Assembly (NCBI GenBank): GCA_019411205.1
Contig: DXRF01000011.1
Location: 1-27,805, forward strand
Length of the DNA stretch: 27,805 bases
Direction of reading: 5' to 3'
Origin: Parabacteroides sp.
GTDB taxonomy: Bacteria; Bacteroidota; Bacteroidia; Bacteroidales; Tannerellaceae
The first letter of the stretch is position 1; each line of letters starts with the position of its first letter. A model generated the notes under the pieces. The model saw nothing but the letters and a program-made list of their open reading frames with translations. It was not told where the DNA came from and ran no database searches. Below, piece by piece: positions 9,861 to 18,004 of this stretch. A program made the translations under genes and the position numbers.

Positions 9861-11681
9861 ATGAGATTGATTAATTTTGTAGGTTTATTTTTCTTGTTGT
9901 TCTCCTTTGTGGTGGAGGGACGGAATCTCCCGGTCCGGCAACTCGGAAAAGAGTTGCGCCAGCATCCCAGGTTGCTTTTCAGCAAGCAAGAGGAACAGCG
10001 GGTTCGTGATTTATTTGGAACTGAACCTCTATTAGATAGCTTGCGCGCCAGCCTGATGAGGGAGGCTGAACGTTTGTTGTCGGTTCCTCCCCAGGAAGAT
10101 CCTCGAAGAAAAATAAAAAACACGAAAGACATATTGCCTGTCAGCCGTGAACAGGTTTACCGGATGGTCAACCTGGCTCTGGCCTACCGATTGAGTGGAG
10201 ACAGACGTTTTGCGGAGAAGGCGGAGAGAGAGTTGATTCATGTTTGCAATTTCTCGGACTGGGACCCTGTTCATTACTTGGATGTGGCGGAAATGACGAC
10301 GGCTGTAGCCATTGGTTACGACTGGCTGTACGATGTATTGGCCCCTTCGACCAGACAGCTGGTTGTTTATTCGATTAAAACAAAGGCATTGGATCTTGTC
10401 GTTGAGGAATATAAAACCGGAAATGCGGATTCTTGGGCGAAACGTGAAACGAATTGGAATGTAGTATGCAATACCGGAATGGTATTGGGTGCTTTGGCCA
10501 TTGAAGAGCATTATCCGGAATTGGCTAAACATATTATTGGTGAAGCGGTCAGGTATATCCCGAATTGCCTAAAGCATTTTGCACCGGACGGTGTTTGCTA
10601 TGAGGGGCCCGCTTATTGGGGATATACGAACATGTACCTATCTCTTTTGTTGAAAGCGCTGAATGATAATCTAGGCGAGGACTTCGGGATTTCGGAAATG
10701 GTGGGAGTGGACAAAAGCGTCCTGTATTATATGCATAGTACAAGCCCTTCTGGCAAGATATTTAATTTTGCCAATTCCGGCAGTACGGCTCCTGCGGCAG
10801 AACCTATTTACTTTTATTTCAGTCGGGCTTTTAACCAACCGGAAGTAGCGGCATTTTATCGGGATATCTTGTCAAAGACGGTACAGAGCGGGAATTATTT
10901 CAGATTCTATTTTCTGTCCATTCCTTGGTACGATACGGCCTCTTCTCCTGCTGATGCCTTACCGAAATTGAAGGTGTACGAAGGTATCAATGATATTATC
11001 GTGTTCAACGGAAATCGGAATATTGCTAATAGCCTCTATCTGATTGCTAAAACTGGAGATCCGGATATGGCGCACCAGCAGCTGGATATCGGAACCTTTA
11101 TTGTTGAGACGAACGGGATAAGGTGGACGGACGATTTGGGGAGCGATAACTATGGCCTGCCCGGGTTCTGGGATTACAAGCCGGACGGGCAACGCTGGAC
11201 ATATTTCAGGAACTCGAACTTCAGCCACAATACGCTATCGATTGACCATAGACTGCAAAACTCGGCCGGGACAGGCGAGATTGATCGACTGGATAACAAG
11301 GCTACCCAACCTTTTGTCACAATGGATATGAGCACGGCTTATGCCGGACAAAGTCGTTTTGTCTATCGGACATTCCGTATGCTCGACGATGTCCGTATAC
11401 TGGTTACGGACAGCATAGGGTTACAGAACTCGTCTCAGTCGGTGCAATGGTCCGTAATAACTTCGGCAAACGTCGAATGCAAAGGAAATACTGCCGTTCT
11501 CAGGAAAGACGGTAAATCTTTTTCCTTGAAGATTGTTTCACCTGTCGATGCCTTTTTTACGGCAAGGGCGGCAAAAAGAGGAACGGAAGCAGAGAAGCCG
11601 ATAGAGGGATATACGATTCTATCGGCATCGGTATCAGGTGAGCCTGTACAAGTGATTAAAGTTCTCCTATCGGGAGAATAG
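9861..11681 (+). CDS. Heparinase II/III-type polysaccharide lyase
   Basis: A predicted periplasmic lyase of 606 residues that would cleave a uronic-acid-containing polysaccharide by beta-elimination. I chose the ATG at 9861 because it directly opens a good signal peptide (MRLINFVGLFFLLFSFVVEG) without a lipobox; the longer reading from GTG 9804 begins inside an inverted repeat. After HPRLLF (35-40) comes an (alpha/alpha) toroid with NWN (about 198-200), then YEGPAYWGYT (247-256), the usual place of the catalytic Tyr, and a beta-sheet C-terminal half with SHNTLSID (His456), typical of heparinase II/III folds. Candidate CAZy families include PL12, PL15, PL21 and PL33; I cannot separate these by eye. 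The neighbouring GH88 fits the unsaturated products such a lyase makes. Confidence 0.85.
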   Translation: MRLINFVGLFFLLFSFVVEGRNLPVRQLGKELRQHPRLLFSKQEEQRVRDLFGTEPLLDSLRASLMREAERLLSVPPQEDPRRKIKNTKDILPVSREQVYRMVNLALAYRLSGDRRFAEKAERELIHVCNFSDWDPVHYLDVAEMTTAVAIGYDWLYDVLAPSTRQLVVYSIKTKALDLVVEEYKTGNADSWAKRETNWNVVCNTGMVLGALAIEEHYPELAKHIIGEAVRYIPNCLKHFAPDGVCYEGPAYWGYTNMYLSLLLKALNDNLGEDFGISEMVGVDKSVLYYMHSTSPSGKIFNFANSGSTAPAAEPIYFYFSRAFNQPEVAAFYRDILSKTVQSGNYFRFYFLSIPWYDTASSPADALPKLKVYEGINDIIVFNGNRNIANSLYLIAKTGDPDMAHQQLDIGTFIVETNGIRWTDDLGSDNYGLPGFWDYKPDGQRWTYFRNSNFSHNTLSIDHRLQNSAGTGEIDRLDNKATQPFVTMDMSTAYAGQSRFVYRTFRMLDDVRILVTDSIGLQNSSQSVQWSVITSANVECKGNTAVLRKDGKSFSLKIVSPVDAFFTARAAKRGTEAEKPIEGYTILSASVSGEPVQVIKVLLSGE

Positions 11682-11716
11682 AAGAGTAGTTACATTAAAA
11701 ATAAATAATAATAAAT

Positions 11717-12934
11717 ATGGTAAAAGTGAAGTATTTAATGGGCATGGCACTCAGTGTTGCGTTGATCTCCTGTGGGGGGACAGGGGACAGGTTTGTTGAA
11801 GAGAACGTAGAATTTGCCCGTAAACAGATAGGAAAAGAGATTGAACTGATCGAGGCGAGCGGCAAGTTTATGAATCCGACTACGCTGAACCCAGACGGTT
11901 CTGTTTATTATTGTAACTTGGCGGATTGGCGCAGTGGTTTTTTCCCGGGTTCGGTCTGGTATTTGTATGAGTTGACAGGAGATAAGAGCCTGTTGCCTCT
12001 TGCACAAAAATACACGGAAGCGGTGAAAGATGCCAAAAACATCAAGTGGAATCATGATGTCGGTTTTATGATCTATTGTAGTTTTGGGAACGGTTTGCGT
12101 CTGACGGGCGATCCAGAATATAAGGAGGTGATTGTTGAAGCCGCCCGTTCCTTATCTACTCGCTTCCGTCCGGTAGCAGGGATTATCCAGTCGTGGGACG
12201 TGGATAGAGGATGGATTTCGGAAAGGGGTTGGGAGTGCCCGGTGATCATCGATAATATGATGAACCTAGAACTGTTGTTTGCCGCTACACGGTTATCCGG
12301 CGACTCTGCTTTCTATAAGGTTGCCGTTTCGCATGTCGACCGCACTATGAAAGAACAATATCGTCCGGATGGCAGTTGCTATCATGTGGTGGATTACAGT
12401 ATGAAAGACGGTTCCGTACGCAATCGCCATACGGCACAGGGATATGCGCACGAATCGGCGTGGAGTCGTGGACAAGCTTGGGGTATTTACGGTCTGACGC
12501 TGTGTTATCGAGAAACTGGAGACCGGAAATATCTCGATCAGGCATTAAAAGCGGTTCGTTTTATGTTCAATCATAAGAATACGCCTGAAGACCTTGTGTT
12601 CTATTGGGATATGGATGCCCCGAACATTCCTAACGATTACCGGGATGCTTCAGCTGCTGCTTGTATCGCCTCTGCTTTGTATGAGATCAGTACGATGGAT
12701 GTACCTGAGCCGCAAACGTATAAGGCATACGCTGACCGGATTATGAAAAGTTTGGCTTCTCCAGCTTACCGGGCAGAGTTGGGCACGAACGGAAACTTCT
12801 TGTTGATGCATTGCGTCGGAAGCATTCCGCATAATGGAGAAATAGATGTCCCATTGAATTATGCTGACTATTACTTCCTGGAAGCTTTGAAGCGGAAACG
12901 AGACATTGAGCAAAAGGATTCCAAAGGTTGTTAA
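11717..12934 (+). CDS. GH88 unsaturated glucuronyl hydrolase, lipoprotein
   Basis: A 405-residue glycoside hydrolase that removes the 4,5-unsaturated uronic acid from oligosaccharides made by a polysaccharide lyase. Family features are clear: LADWRSGFFPGSVWYLYE (68-85), HDVGF with Asp114, IIDNMMNLELL with Asp179, HESAWSRGQAWGIYG (245-259) and RDASAAA (309-315). Asp114 and Asp179 correspond to the two catalytic aspartates of Bacillus UGL by motif position. The N-terminus is a lipoprotein signal with lipobox LISC (Cys19), so it is membrane-anchored, while the lyase before it is probably soluble. It starts 35 bases after the lyase and is probably in the same operon. Its stop overlaps the end of the convergent ArsC-like gene by 4 bases, and no terminator is visible there. 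Confidence 0.94.
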   Translation: MVKVKYLMGMALSVALISCGGTGDRFVEENVEFARKQIGKEIELIEASGKFMNPTTLNPDGSVYYCNLADWRSGFFPGSVWYLYELTGDKSLLPLAQKYTEAVKDAKNIKWNHDVGFMIYCSFGNGLRLTGDPEYKEVIVEAARSLSTRFRPVAGIIQSWDVDRGWISERGWECPVIIDNMMNLELLFAATRLSGDSAFYKVAVSHVDRTMKEQYRPDGSCYHVVDYSMKDGSVRNRHTAQGYAHESAWSRGQAWGIYGLTLCYRETGDRKYLDQALKAVRFMFNHKNTPEDLVFYWDMDAPNIPNDYRDASAAACIASALYEISTMDVPEPQTYKAYADRIMKSLASPAYRAELGTNGNFLLMHCVGSIPHNGEIDVPLNYADYYFLEALKRKRDIEQKDSKGC

Positions 12935-13404
12935 TTGCATCTGCAAAACCGGTTCGCGCCACAGGTACAAGTTGGCCCGTATCCACCGTTCTGTATTTCG
13001 TCGCAGTATAGGTCGTACATCTTCATTTTGATTTGGTTGCTGATTCGGCGAAATTCACCGGCAATGGATTCGGGCGTGCCTTTTGCACGTGCCGGGTTGT
13101 AGAAACTGGTGTGTATAAAATTACGTACTTTTCCTGTGAAGACAGGGCAGTTTTCTTCCGTATCCCTGCTGACGGTGATTACATAGTCCCAGGGTTCATC
13201 TATATATTCTTCTACCGCTTCCGGCTTATGGTGGCTGATATCGATGCCGGAAGATGCCAGTGTCTGGATGGCGAGCGGGTGTATCTTTATGGCCGGACTG
13301 ATTCCGGCGGAACAGACCATGAGTGATTGGTCGAATGATTGCAGCCAGGCTTGTGCCATCTGGCTAAGGCAGCTGTTGTCGGAGCAAAGAATCAATATTT
13401 TCAT
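12931..13404 (-). CDS. ArsC/LMW-PTP-fold protein with replaced catalytic residues and Cys-rich tail
   Basis: A 157-residue protein of the thioredoxin-type arsenate reductase / low-molecular-weight tyrosine phosphatase fold. The P-loop reads CSDNSCLSQMAQ: Cys7 and Cys12 are kept, but the Arg of the CX5R motif is Leu13. The redox Cys of the family (C82 in S. aureus ArsC) is Ser79 in VSRDTEENCP, while the second one is kept (Cys86). The general-acid Asp before Pro (DDPA in relatives) is Asn103 in YNPA. The body otherwise resembles ArsC (SAGISPA, GIDISHH, WDYVITV), with no internal stop or frameshift. The C-terminus adds a CxCx5CxC tail (Cys146, 148, 154, 156). A canonical reductase or phosphatase function is unlikely; a regulatory, binding or metal-related role is possible. 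It is transcribed divergently from the TPR regulator and converges on GH88. Confidence 0.85.
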   Translation of the reverse strand: MKILILCSDNSCLSQMAQAWLQSFDQSLMVCSAGISPAIKIHPLAIQTLASSGIDISHHKPEAVEEYIDEPWDYVITVSRDTEENCPVFTGKVRNFIHTSFYNPARAKGTPESIAGEFRRISNQIKMKMYDLYCDEIQNGGYGPTCTCGANRFCRCN

Positions 13405-13429
13405 CGTTTTCTTTTTATCGTTACGGATG

Positions 13430-13437
13430 CAAAAATA
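13430..13437 (-). promoter_or_regulatory. Promoter -7 element of the ArsC-like gene
   Basis: On the minus strand 13437-13430 reads TATTTTTG, matching TAnnTTTG, 25 bases upstream of the ATG at 13404. No TTTG is seen at the expected -33 distance. It lies back to back with the promoter of the divergent regulator, so the 94-base spacer serves both genes. Confidence 0.45.
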
Positions 13438-13466
13438 ATAAATGCCGAGCTTTGATGAGAATCTTT

Positions 13467-13474
13467 TACCTTTG
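13467..13474 (+). promoter_or_regulatory. Promoter -7 element of the TPR/HTH regulator gene
   Basis: TACCTTTG matches the consensus exactly and sits 24 bases before the ATG at 13499. A TTTG at 13451-13454 is too close (12 bases) to be a standard -33 element. Confidence 0.5.
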
Positions 13475-13498
13475 CAGTAAATTGATTTTGTTTATCGC

Positions 13499-15376
13499 AT
13501 GAAAGATATTGTTTATGTATGTTCGTTATTGTTAGCTCTGATATTTGTCTCTTGTGAAAAACAAGTAGCTTCTTTTCCTGATAATGAAGTTGCCGAAATC
13601 CTTTTGCAGGAAAATCCGGACAGTTTGGCCGTCTTGTTGGAGGAAAAGACTGATCCTACAACTTTGTCCGACAGTCTGAAAGCGGAATACGGTTGGTGGA
13701 TCGCACGATTGCATTACCGGCAGGGACGCAGTATGATGAACGATTCGCTGATTCACCATACCCTGGATTATTTCCGGGAACATGCTTCTCCGCGTTTACC
13801 CTATGCGTATGTATTGGCCGGGATGCAGAAGAATTGGGCTGGGAATGTACCGGAAGAGGAAATACGGTATATGGAAGAAGGATGGAATATTGCGAGAAAC
13901 AGGCGTGATACGGCATGGGCGATTGATGTTGGGACGATACTGGCACATGCCTATTTTGTGTCGAATGATGCCCGATCGGCAGTGAATGTTGATAATGAGA
14001 TTCTGCGGTATACGGAAAAAGATCCTGGGAAAAGGTTGCATATATTGTATACTGCTGGTTGTTGTTACGCCCAGTTGGGGGAAACGGACTCCATGAATAT
14101 TTGCTTGGAAGAGGCGATCCGACTTTCGCGTGAATTGGAAGACCGTAGCGAGCTTTATATTACTCGGAATTATATTGATGCCTTGAATTCGATCGGCCGT
14201 AGTGAAGAGGCAGCTCCCTTGCTGGAACAATTTTGCGAACGTTTTCCGGCGGCTACTTTTCAGGATTCGTTAGCGGTCGAGTTTGCCCATATCTGCCTTT
14301 GGTTGAATACCGGCCGGATGGATTCTGTGCGGTCGGCTTTGGAGCGGTTGAAACAGTACGAGAAGAAATCCGTAAGAGATGAATACCGGAATAAGTACCG
14401 GGTATCTTTTGTTTATATCAGCCAGTTGTTGCGTACGGCATATGACGTGAAGAGCGGACGTCCGGTTGATTTGGTCGGTATCTACGGGATCAGCGAGATG
14501 GTTGCGGACTGGGAAGCTAGCCAGATGGGCATCGAGCGGGAAAGGGCTTTGACCCAAAGCCGGCTGGAACGTAAGAATTTGTTGCTGAAGATAAAAGAAG
14601 AACAGGGGCGTCAGTTGATCCTGTATCTGTTATTGTCGACAGGGTTTGTCATCGCGGTACTGGTCTGGCTCTATCAGCGCAAGCTGTTGAAGAAAGAGCG
14701 CTATTTGCAACAGGTGAAGGAGCAGATACGGCTTCACCGGATTGCCTTGAACGAAAACGAGCAGTTGATCCGCCGGAACGAGGAGACGATACAAGACTTG
14801 TCCGTCCGTTTGGATGAACAGGAGGAGTTGGATGACCGGCTGCACGACCGTCAGTTGGAGCTTGACCGGATACAGAACGAAAATAAGGCGCTGCTGGACG
14901 AAAAACGGAGGCTGGAACAGGAACTCGGGCGTTTCATGCAGGCTGTCCCTGAAAAAGGTGTCGAGATGGAGGCATACGAGCGGGCGACGGAGCAAAGCCT
15001 GATTTTCATGTCCTGTGCCAAACGGCTGTCAGTTCTCTTGATCGGTCGGGATGAACGGTTACAACGTTTGCAGAGAGGAGAATTCAAGCATTTGGCCGAT
15101 GTCGAATGGCCGTCTGTGTATGAGGCTTTGGACCAGTTGTTCGACGGTTATACGCAACGCTTGCGTCGGAACTATCCTTTGTTGACGGAAGAAGACATCC
15201 AGTGTTGTTGCCTGATAAAGTTGCAGCTCTCTACTTCCGCTATTGCCCGCCTGTATGGAATCGCGCCATCCTCGGTTACGAAACGCAAGCAACGGATTAA
15301 GGAGCGCATGAACCAAGCAAAACCTGGGCTGATCGGTAAGGACCAGTTGGTCGATGTCTATCTGTGGGGGTATTAG
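13499..15376 (+). CDS. Membrane-spanning helical-repeat regulator with C-terminal HTH
   Basis: A 625-residue protein with an unusual order of parts. The N-terminus is a lipoprotein-like signal (lipobox FVSC, Cys19). Residues about 20-370 are helical and TPR-like (for example AYVLAGMQKNWAG and LLEQFCERFPAATFQDSLA). A single TM helix follows (about 373-391), then a highly charged coiled coil (about 395-480, rich in Glu, Arg, Gln and Leu), and a C-terminal HTH (about 558-605, with SAIARLYGIAPSSVTKRKQRI). The predicted topology has the repeats in the periplasm and the HTH in the cytoplasm, with no kinase or receiver domain. Similar TPR-TM-HTH regulators occur in Bacteroidetes. The next gene on the same strand is an outer-membrane barrel protein, the likely target. 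The exact signal and DNA site are unknown. Confidence 0.8.
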   Translation: MKDIVYVCSLLLALIFVSCEKQVASFPDNEVAEILLQENPDSLAVLLEEKTDPTTLSDSLKAEYGWWIARLHYRQGRSMMNDSLIHHTLDYFREHASPRLPYAYVLAGMQKNWAGNVPEEEIRYMEEGWNIARNRRDTAWAIDVGTILAHAYFVSNDARSAVNVDNEILRYTEKDPGKRLHILYTAGCCYAQLGETDSMNICLEEAIRLSRELEDRSELYITRNYIDALNSIGRSEEAAPLLEQFCERFPAATFQDSLAVEFAHICLWLNTGRMDSVRSALERLKQYEKKSVRDEYRNKYRVSFVYISQLLRTAYDVKSGRPVDLVGIYGISEMVADWEASQMGIERERALTQSRLERKNLLLKIKEEQGRQLILYLLLSTGFVIAVLVWLYQRKLLKKERYLQQVKEQIRLHRIALNENEQLIRRNEETIQDLSVRLDEQEELDDRLHDRQLELDRIQNENKALLDEKRRLEQELGRFMQAVPEKGVEMEAYERATEQSLIFMSCAKRLSVLLIGRDERLQRLQRGEFKHLADVEWPSVYEALDQLFDGYTQRLRRNYPLLTEEDIQCCCLIKLQLSTSAIARLYGIAPSSVTKRKQRIKERMNQAKPGLIGKDQLVDVYLWGY

Positions 15377-15512
15377 GAACCGAATTTGTCCACATCTGAA
15401 TTTGCTGTTGAGTCAAATTGCTTTAAAACCAGTTGTTTATCTATATTTAATTGTACAGGTCCTTTCTTTTTATTGTCCATATGTCATGTGAGCCAGGAGC
15501 AGGTAAACACTC

Positions 15513-15520
15513 TACCTTTG
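15513..15520 (+). promoter_or_regulatory. Promoter -7 element of the outer-membrane barrel gene
   Basis: TACCTTTG matches TAnnTTTG and lies 30 bases before the ATG at 15551. The upstream TGTG (15487-15490, 22 bases away) is a weak -33, which suggests activator dependence, perhaps on the regulator just upstream. Confidence 0.55.
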
Positions 15521-15550
15521 TCTTGGATAATCACTTAAATTCTACGTTAT

Positions 15551-17875
15551 ATGAAAAGAATAGGCCTTTTGATCGTTTGCCTGGTTTTATCGTTTGGATT
15601 TGTATTCGCTCAAAAGATAAAAATTACGGGGAAAGTTTTGGACGGGAGTCTGGACAATGTTCCGTTCGAATTTGCAAATGTTGTTTTACAAACATCGGAT
15701 TCTGTTTTTGTGACGGGAGCTTCCACTGATGCCAAAGGAGGATTCAAGCTGGACAATATACGGCAAGGAGATTATCGTCTGATCATTTCGGCTATCGGAT
15801 ATACGGATTTGGTTACGGATCTGGCTGGTTTGTCAGGGCCGGTTGACTTGGGTGAACTGATATTGGCTGAAGCCGCACAGCAGCTACGTGAAGTGACTGT
15901 GGCAGCTACCAATATTGTCAATCGGGCAGACCGTAAAATTGTATTCCCCAGCCAAAAGCAATTGGAGGCTTCCACAAATGGGATCAATCTGTTGCAGGCC
16001 TTGATGCTGCCTCGCATACAAATCAATCCGTTGTCGAAATCAGTCGGTATGGCGGGAGGCGGAACTGTACAGCTTTGCATGAATGGAGTAAAAGTCTCGG
16101 CAGAAGATATCAACGCTCTGCAACCGGCCGATATCCTTCGTATCGAATACCTCGAAGATCCGGGTTTGCGGTATGGAAATGCCGAAGCCGTACTGAACTA
16201 CATCACCCGCCGGCATGAGACGGGCGGTTCTGTTAGTTTGGATATGATGAACTCTCCGCATGTCGTCTTTCACAACGATGCGGTTTCTGCCCGTCTGAAC
16301 CATAAGAAGTCTGAATTCAGCGTGAACTATCATGCCAGTCCGCGTGACTTTTACGATTGCTGGCGTTCGAATAAGGAGACTTTTCATTCTGAGGACGGAA
16401 CTTCTCTGAATCGTTATGAAAAGGGAAAGCCGGGACACTTTCAAGAGTTGAACCATGGAGGCTCCTTTACTTATAACTATCAGGAACCGGACAAGTACCA
16501 GTTGAATGCCAAATTGGGATACTGGGGATATATGCAGCCGCATACGGATTACAAGAGCGATTTGTACAATGTAGAATATCCGGACCATATGACGGATATG
16601 CAGGACTGTTCGGATCAGTCGACACACCGGCCATATTTGGATTTATACTACCAGCATCAGTTGAAAAACAAACAGTTTCTTGCGCTGAATTTAGTAGGTA
16701 CCTATATTTATACGGACTCCAAACGCTCTTACAAGGAAAGTCTGGACGGGAATTTGTTAACCGATATCTTTTCAGGAGTCAGAGGTAATAAGTATTCCGT
16801 GATTGGGGAAGGTATTTATGAAAAGGGGTTTGAAAAAGGACGTTTAAGTGCTGGATTGAAACATACGCAAGCTTTTTCGGATAACACCTATGCAGGCAAT
16901 CTGTCGTATAAAACGGATATGAAGCAGGCAGACACCTATTTGTATTCAGAGTTTCAAGGCAAATGGAACAAGTTGAATTATACGGTAGGGATCGGAGTGA
17001 GCCGCTCCTGGTTGAAGCAGGAAGGAGAAGAGGGGTACCAGACCTATACATTCCGTCCCCGTTTCTCGCTCCGTTATGCTTTTACGGACCATTTTTATGT
17101 CCGGTTAAATGGAGACTTGGTAAATAATCCGCCGGCATTGTCCGAATTGAGCGCAGTGGAACAGATGATTGATTCCATGCAGATACAACGGGGAAATCCG
17201 GTATTGAGTCCTTACAACCGCTTCCAGTCCAATCTGTATATGGAGTATCGAAAAGGAAAGGTTTCTGTCGGTTTCTCCTCACTCTATCAGACAAATCCGA
17301 ATGCTATTATGGAATCGACATTTATCGAGGACGGTATGTTTGTGCATACGTATGAAAACCAGGACGGATTCCGGTTCTTCAACAGCGAATTGAATGTACG
17401 GGCCGGTATGCTGTGGAATATCCTGCAATTCTCCTTAAGTGGCGGTATAAATCGCTTCTGGAGCGATGGAAAGGATTATAGCCATACCTATACAAACTGG
17501 TATTACCGGGCGGAAGTGATGGCACAGTATAAGCATCTGACCGCTTCTTTTTCGATATATAACCGCCGGAACCGTTTTTGGGGCGAGAGCATGTCGAGCG
17601 GGGAAAATCTGCATATGTTGTCCGTTATGTACAAACATAAGCAAATCGCTGTCGGTATGGGAATGGTCAACCCGTTTACCGACAATTACAAGCGGGTTAA
17701 TGAAACTTGGAATAAATATGTGTCGTCTTTTAAAGAGACGTATATCAACGAGAGTTCCCGTGCTTTCTTCCTTACCTTCGCCTGGAATTTCCAGTTTGGA
17801 CGGAACTATCAGAGCGGCGGAAAGAAAATCTGGAATCAAGATACGGATACTGGTGTGATGAATACTTCCAAATAA
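15551..17875 (+). CDS. Outer-membrane beta-barrel protein with regulatory-like N domain (TonB-receptor type)
   Basis: A 774-residue outer-membrane protein. It has a signal peptide (cleavage likely after Ala20, FVFA/Q), a carboxypeptidase-regulatory-like domain (about 22-105: ITGKVLDGSLDNVPFEFANV, DAKGGFKLDNI, IGYTDL), a plug-like region (about 110-225, with LREVTVAATNI and LQPADILRIEYLEDPGLRYG), then a long barrel of the outer membrane beta-barrel protein type (OMP_b-brl_3-like). It differs from the SusC-like protein: it is shorter, lacks the SusC VVVGYGTQ linker, and has no SusD partner next to it. It probably imports or binds a small ligand or peptide; the substrate is not readable from sequence. 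It has its own promoter 174 bases after the regulator gene. Confidence 0.85.
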   Translation: MKRIGLLIVCLVLSFGFVFAQKIKITGKVLDGSLDNVPFEFANVVLQTSDSVFVTGASTDAKGGFKLDNIRQGDYRLIISAIGYTDLVTDLAGLSGPVDLGELILAEAAQQLREVTVAATNIVNRADRKIVFPSQKQLEASTNGINLLQALMLPRIQINPLSKSVGMAGGGTVQLCMNGVKVSAEDINALQPADILRIEYLEDPGLRYGNAEAVLNYITRRHETGGSVSLDMMNSPHVVFHNDAVSARLNHKKSEFSVNYHASPRDFYDCWRSNKETFHSEDGTSLNRYEKGKPGHFQELNHGGSFTYNYQEPDKYQLNAKLGYWGYMQPHTDYKSDLYNVEYPDHMTDMQDCSDQSTHRPYLDLYYQHQLKNKQFLALNLVGTYIYTDSKRSYKESLDGNLLTDIFSGVRGNKYSVIGEGIYEKGFEKGRLSAGLKHTQAFSDNTYAGNLSYKTDMKQADTYLYSEFQGKWNKLNYTVGIGVSRSWLKQEGEEGYQTYTFRPRFSLRYAFTDHFYVRLNGDLVNNPPALSELSAVEQMIDSMQIQRGNPVLSPYNRFQSNLYMEYRKGKVSVGFSSLYQTNPNAIMESTFIEDGMFVHTYENQDGFRFFNSELNVRAGMLWNILQFSLSGGINRFWSDGKDYSHTYTNWYYRAEVMAQYKHLTASFSIYNRRNRFWGESMSSGENLHMLSVMYKHKQIAVGMGMVNPFTDNYKRVNETWNKYVSSFKETYINESSRAFFLTFAWNFQFGRNYQSGGKKIWNQDTDTGVMNTSK

Positions 17876-17904
17876 TGAATTTTTGTAGGCCTTGTCTTGT
17901 TCTT

Positions 17905-17935
17905 TTTATTATTTCGGCAATATTTCGTATATTTA
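17905..17935 (+). promoter_or_regulatory. Possible promoter of parC
   Basis: TATATTTA (17928-17935) is one base from TAnnTTTG and TTTT (17905-17908) precedes it by exactly 19 bases. This is the best candidate in the 129-base spacer, which has no visible terminator hairpin. Confidence 0.35.
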
Positions 17936-18004
17936 CAGCCTATTATGGCTTATGAGCAATTACCGCAGAGCCCGGGATGATGCAAAAGATTTGGATAGAG
18001 ATAT

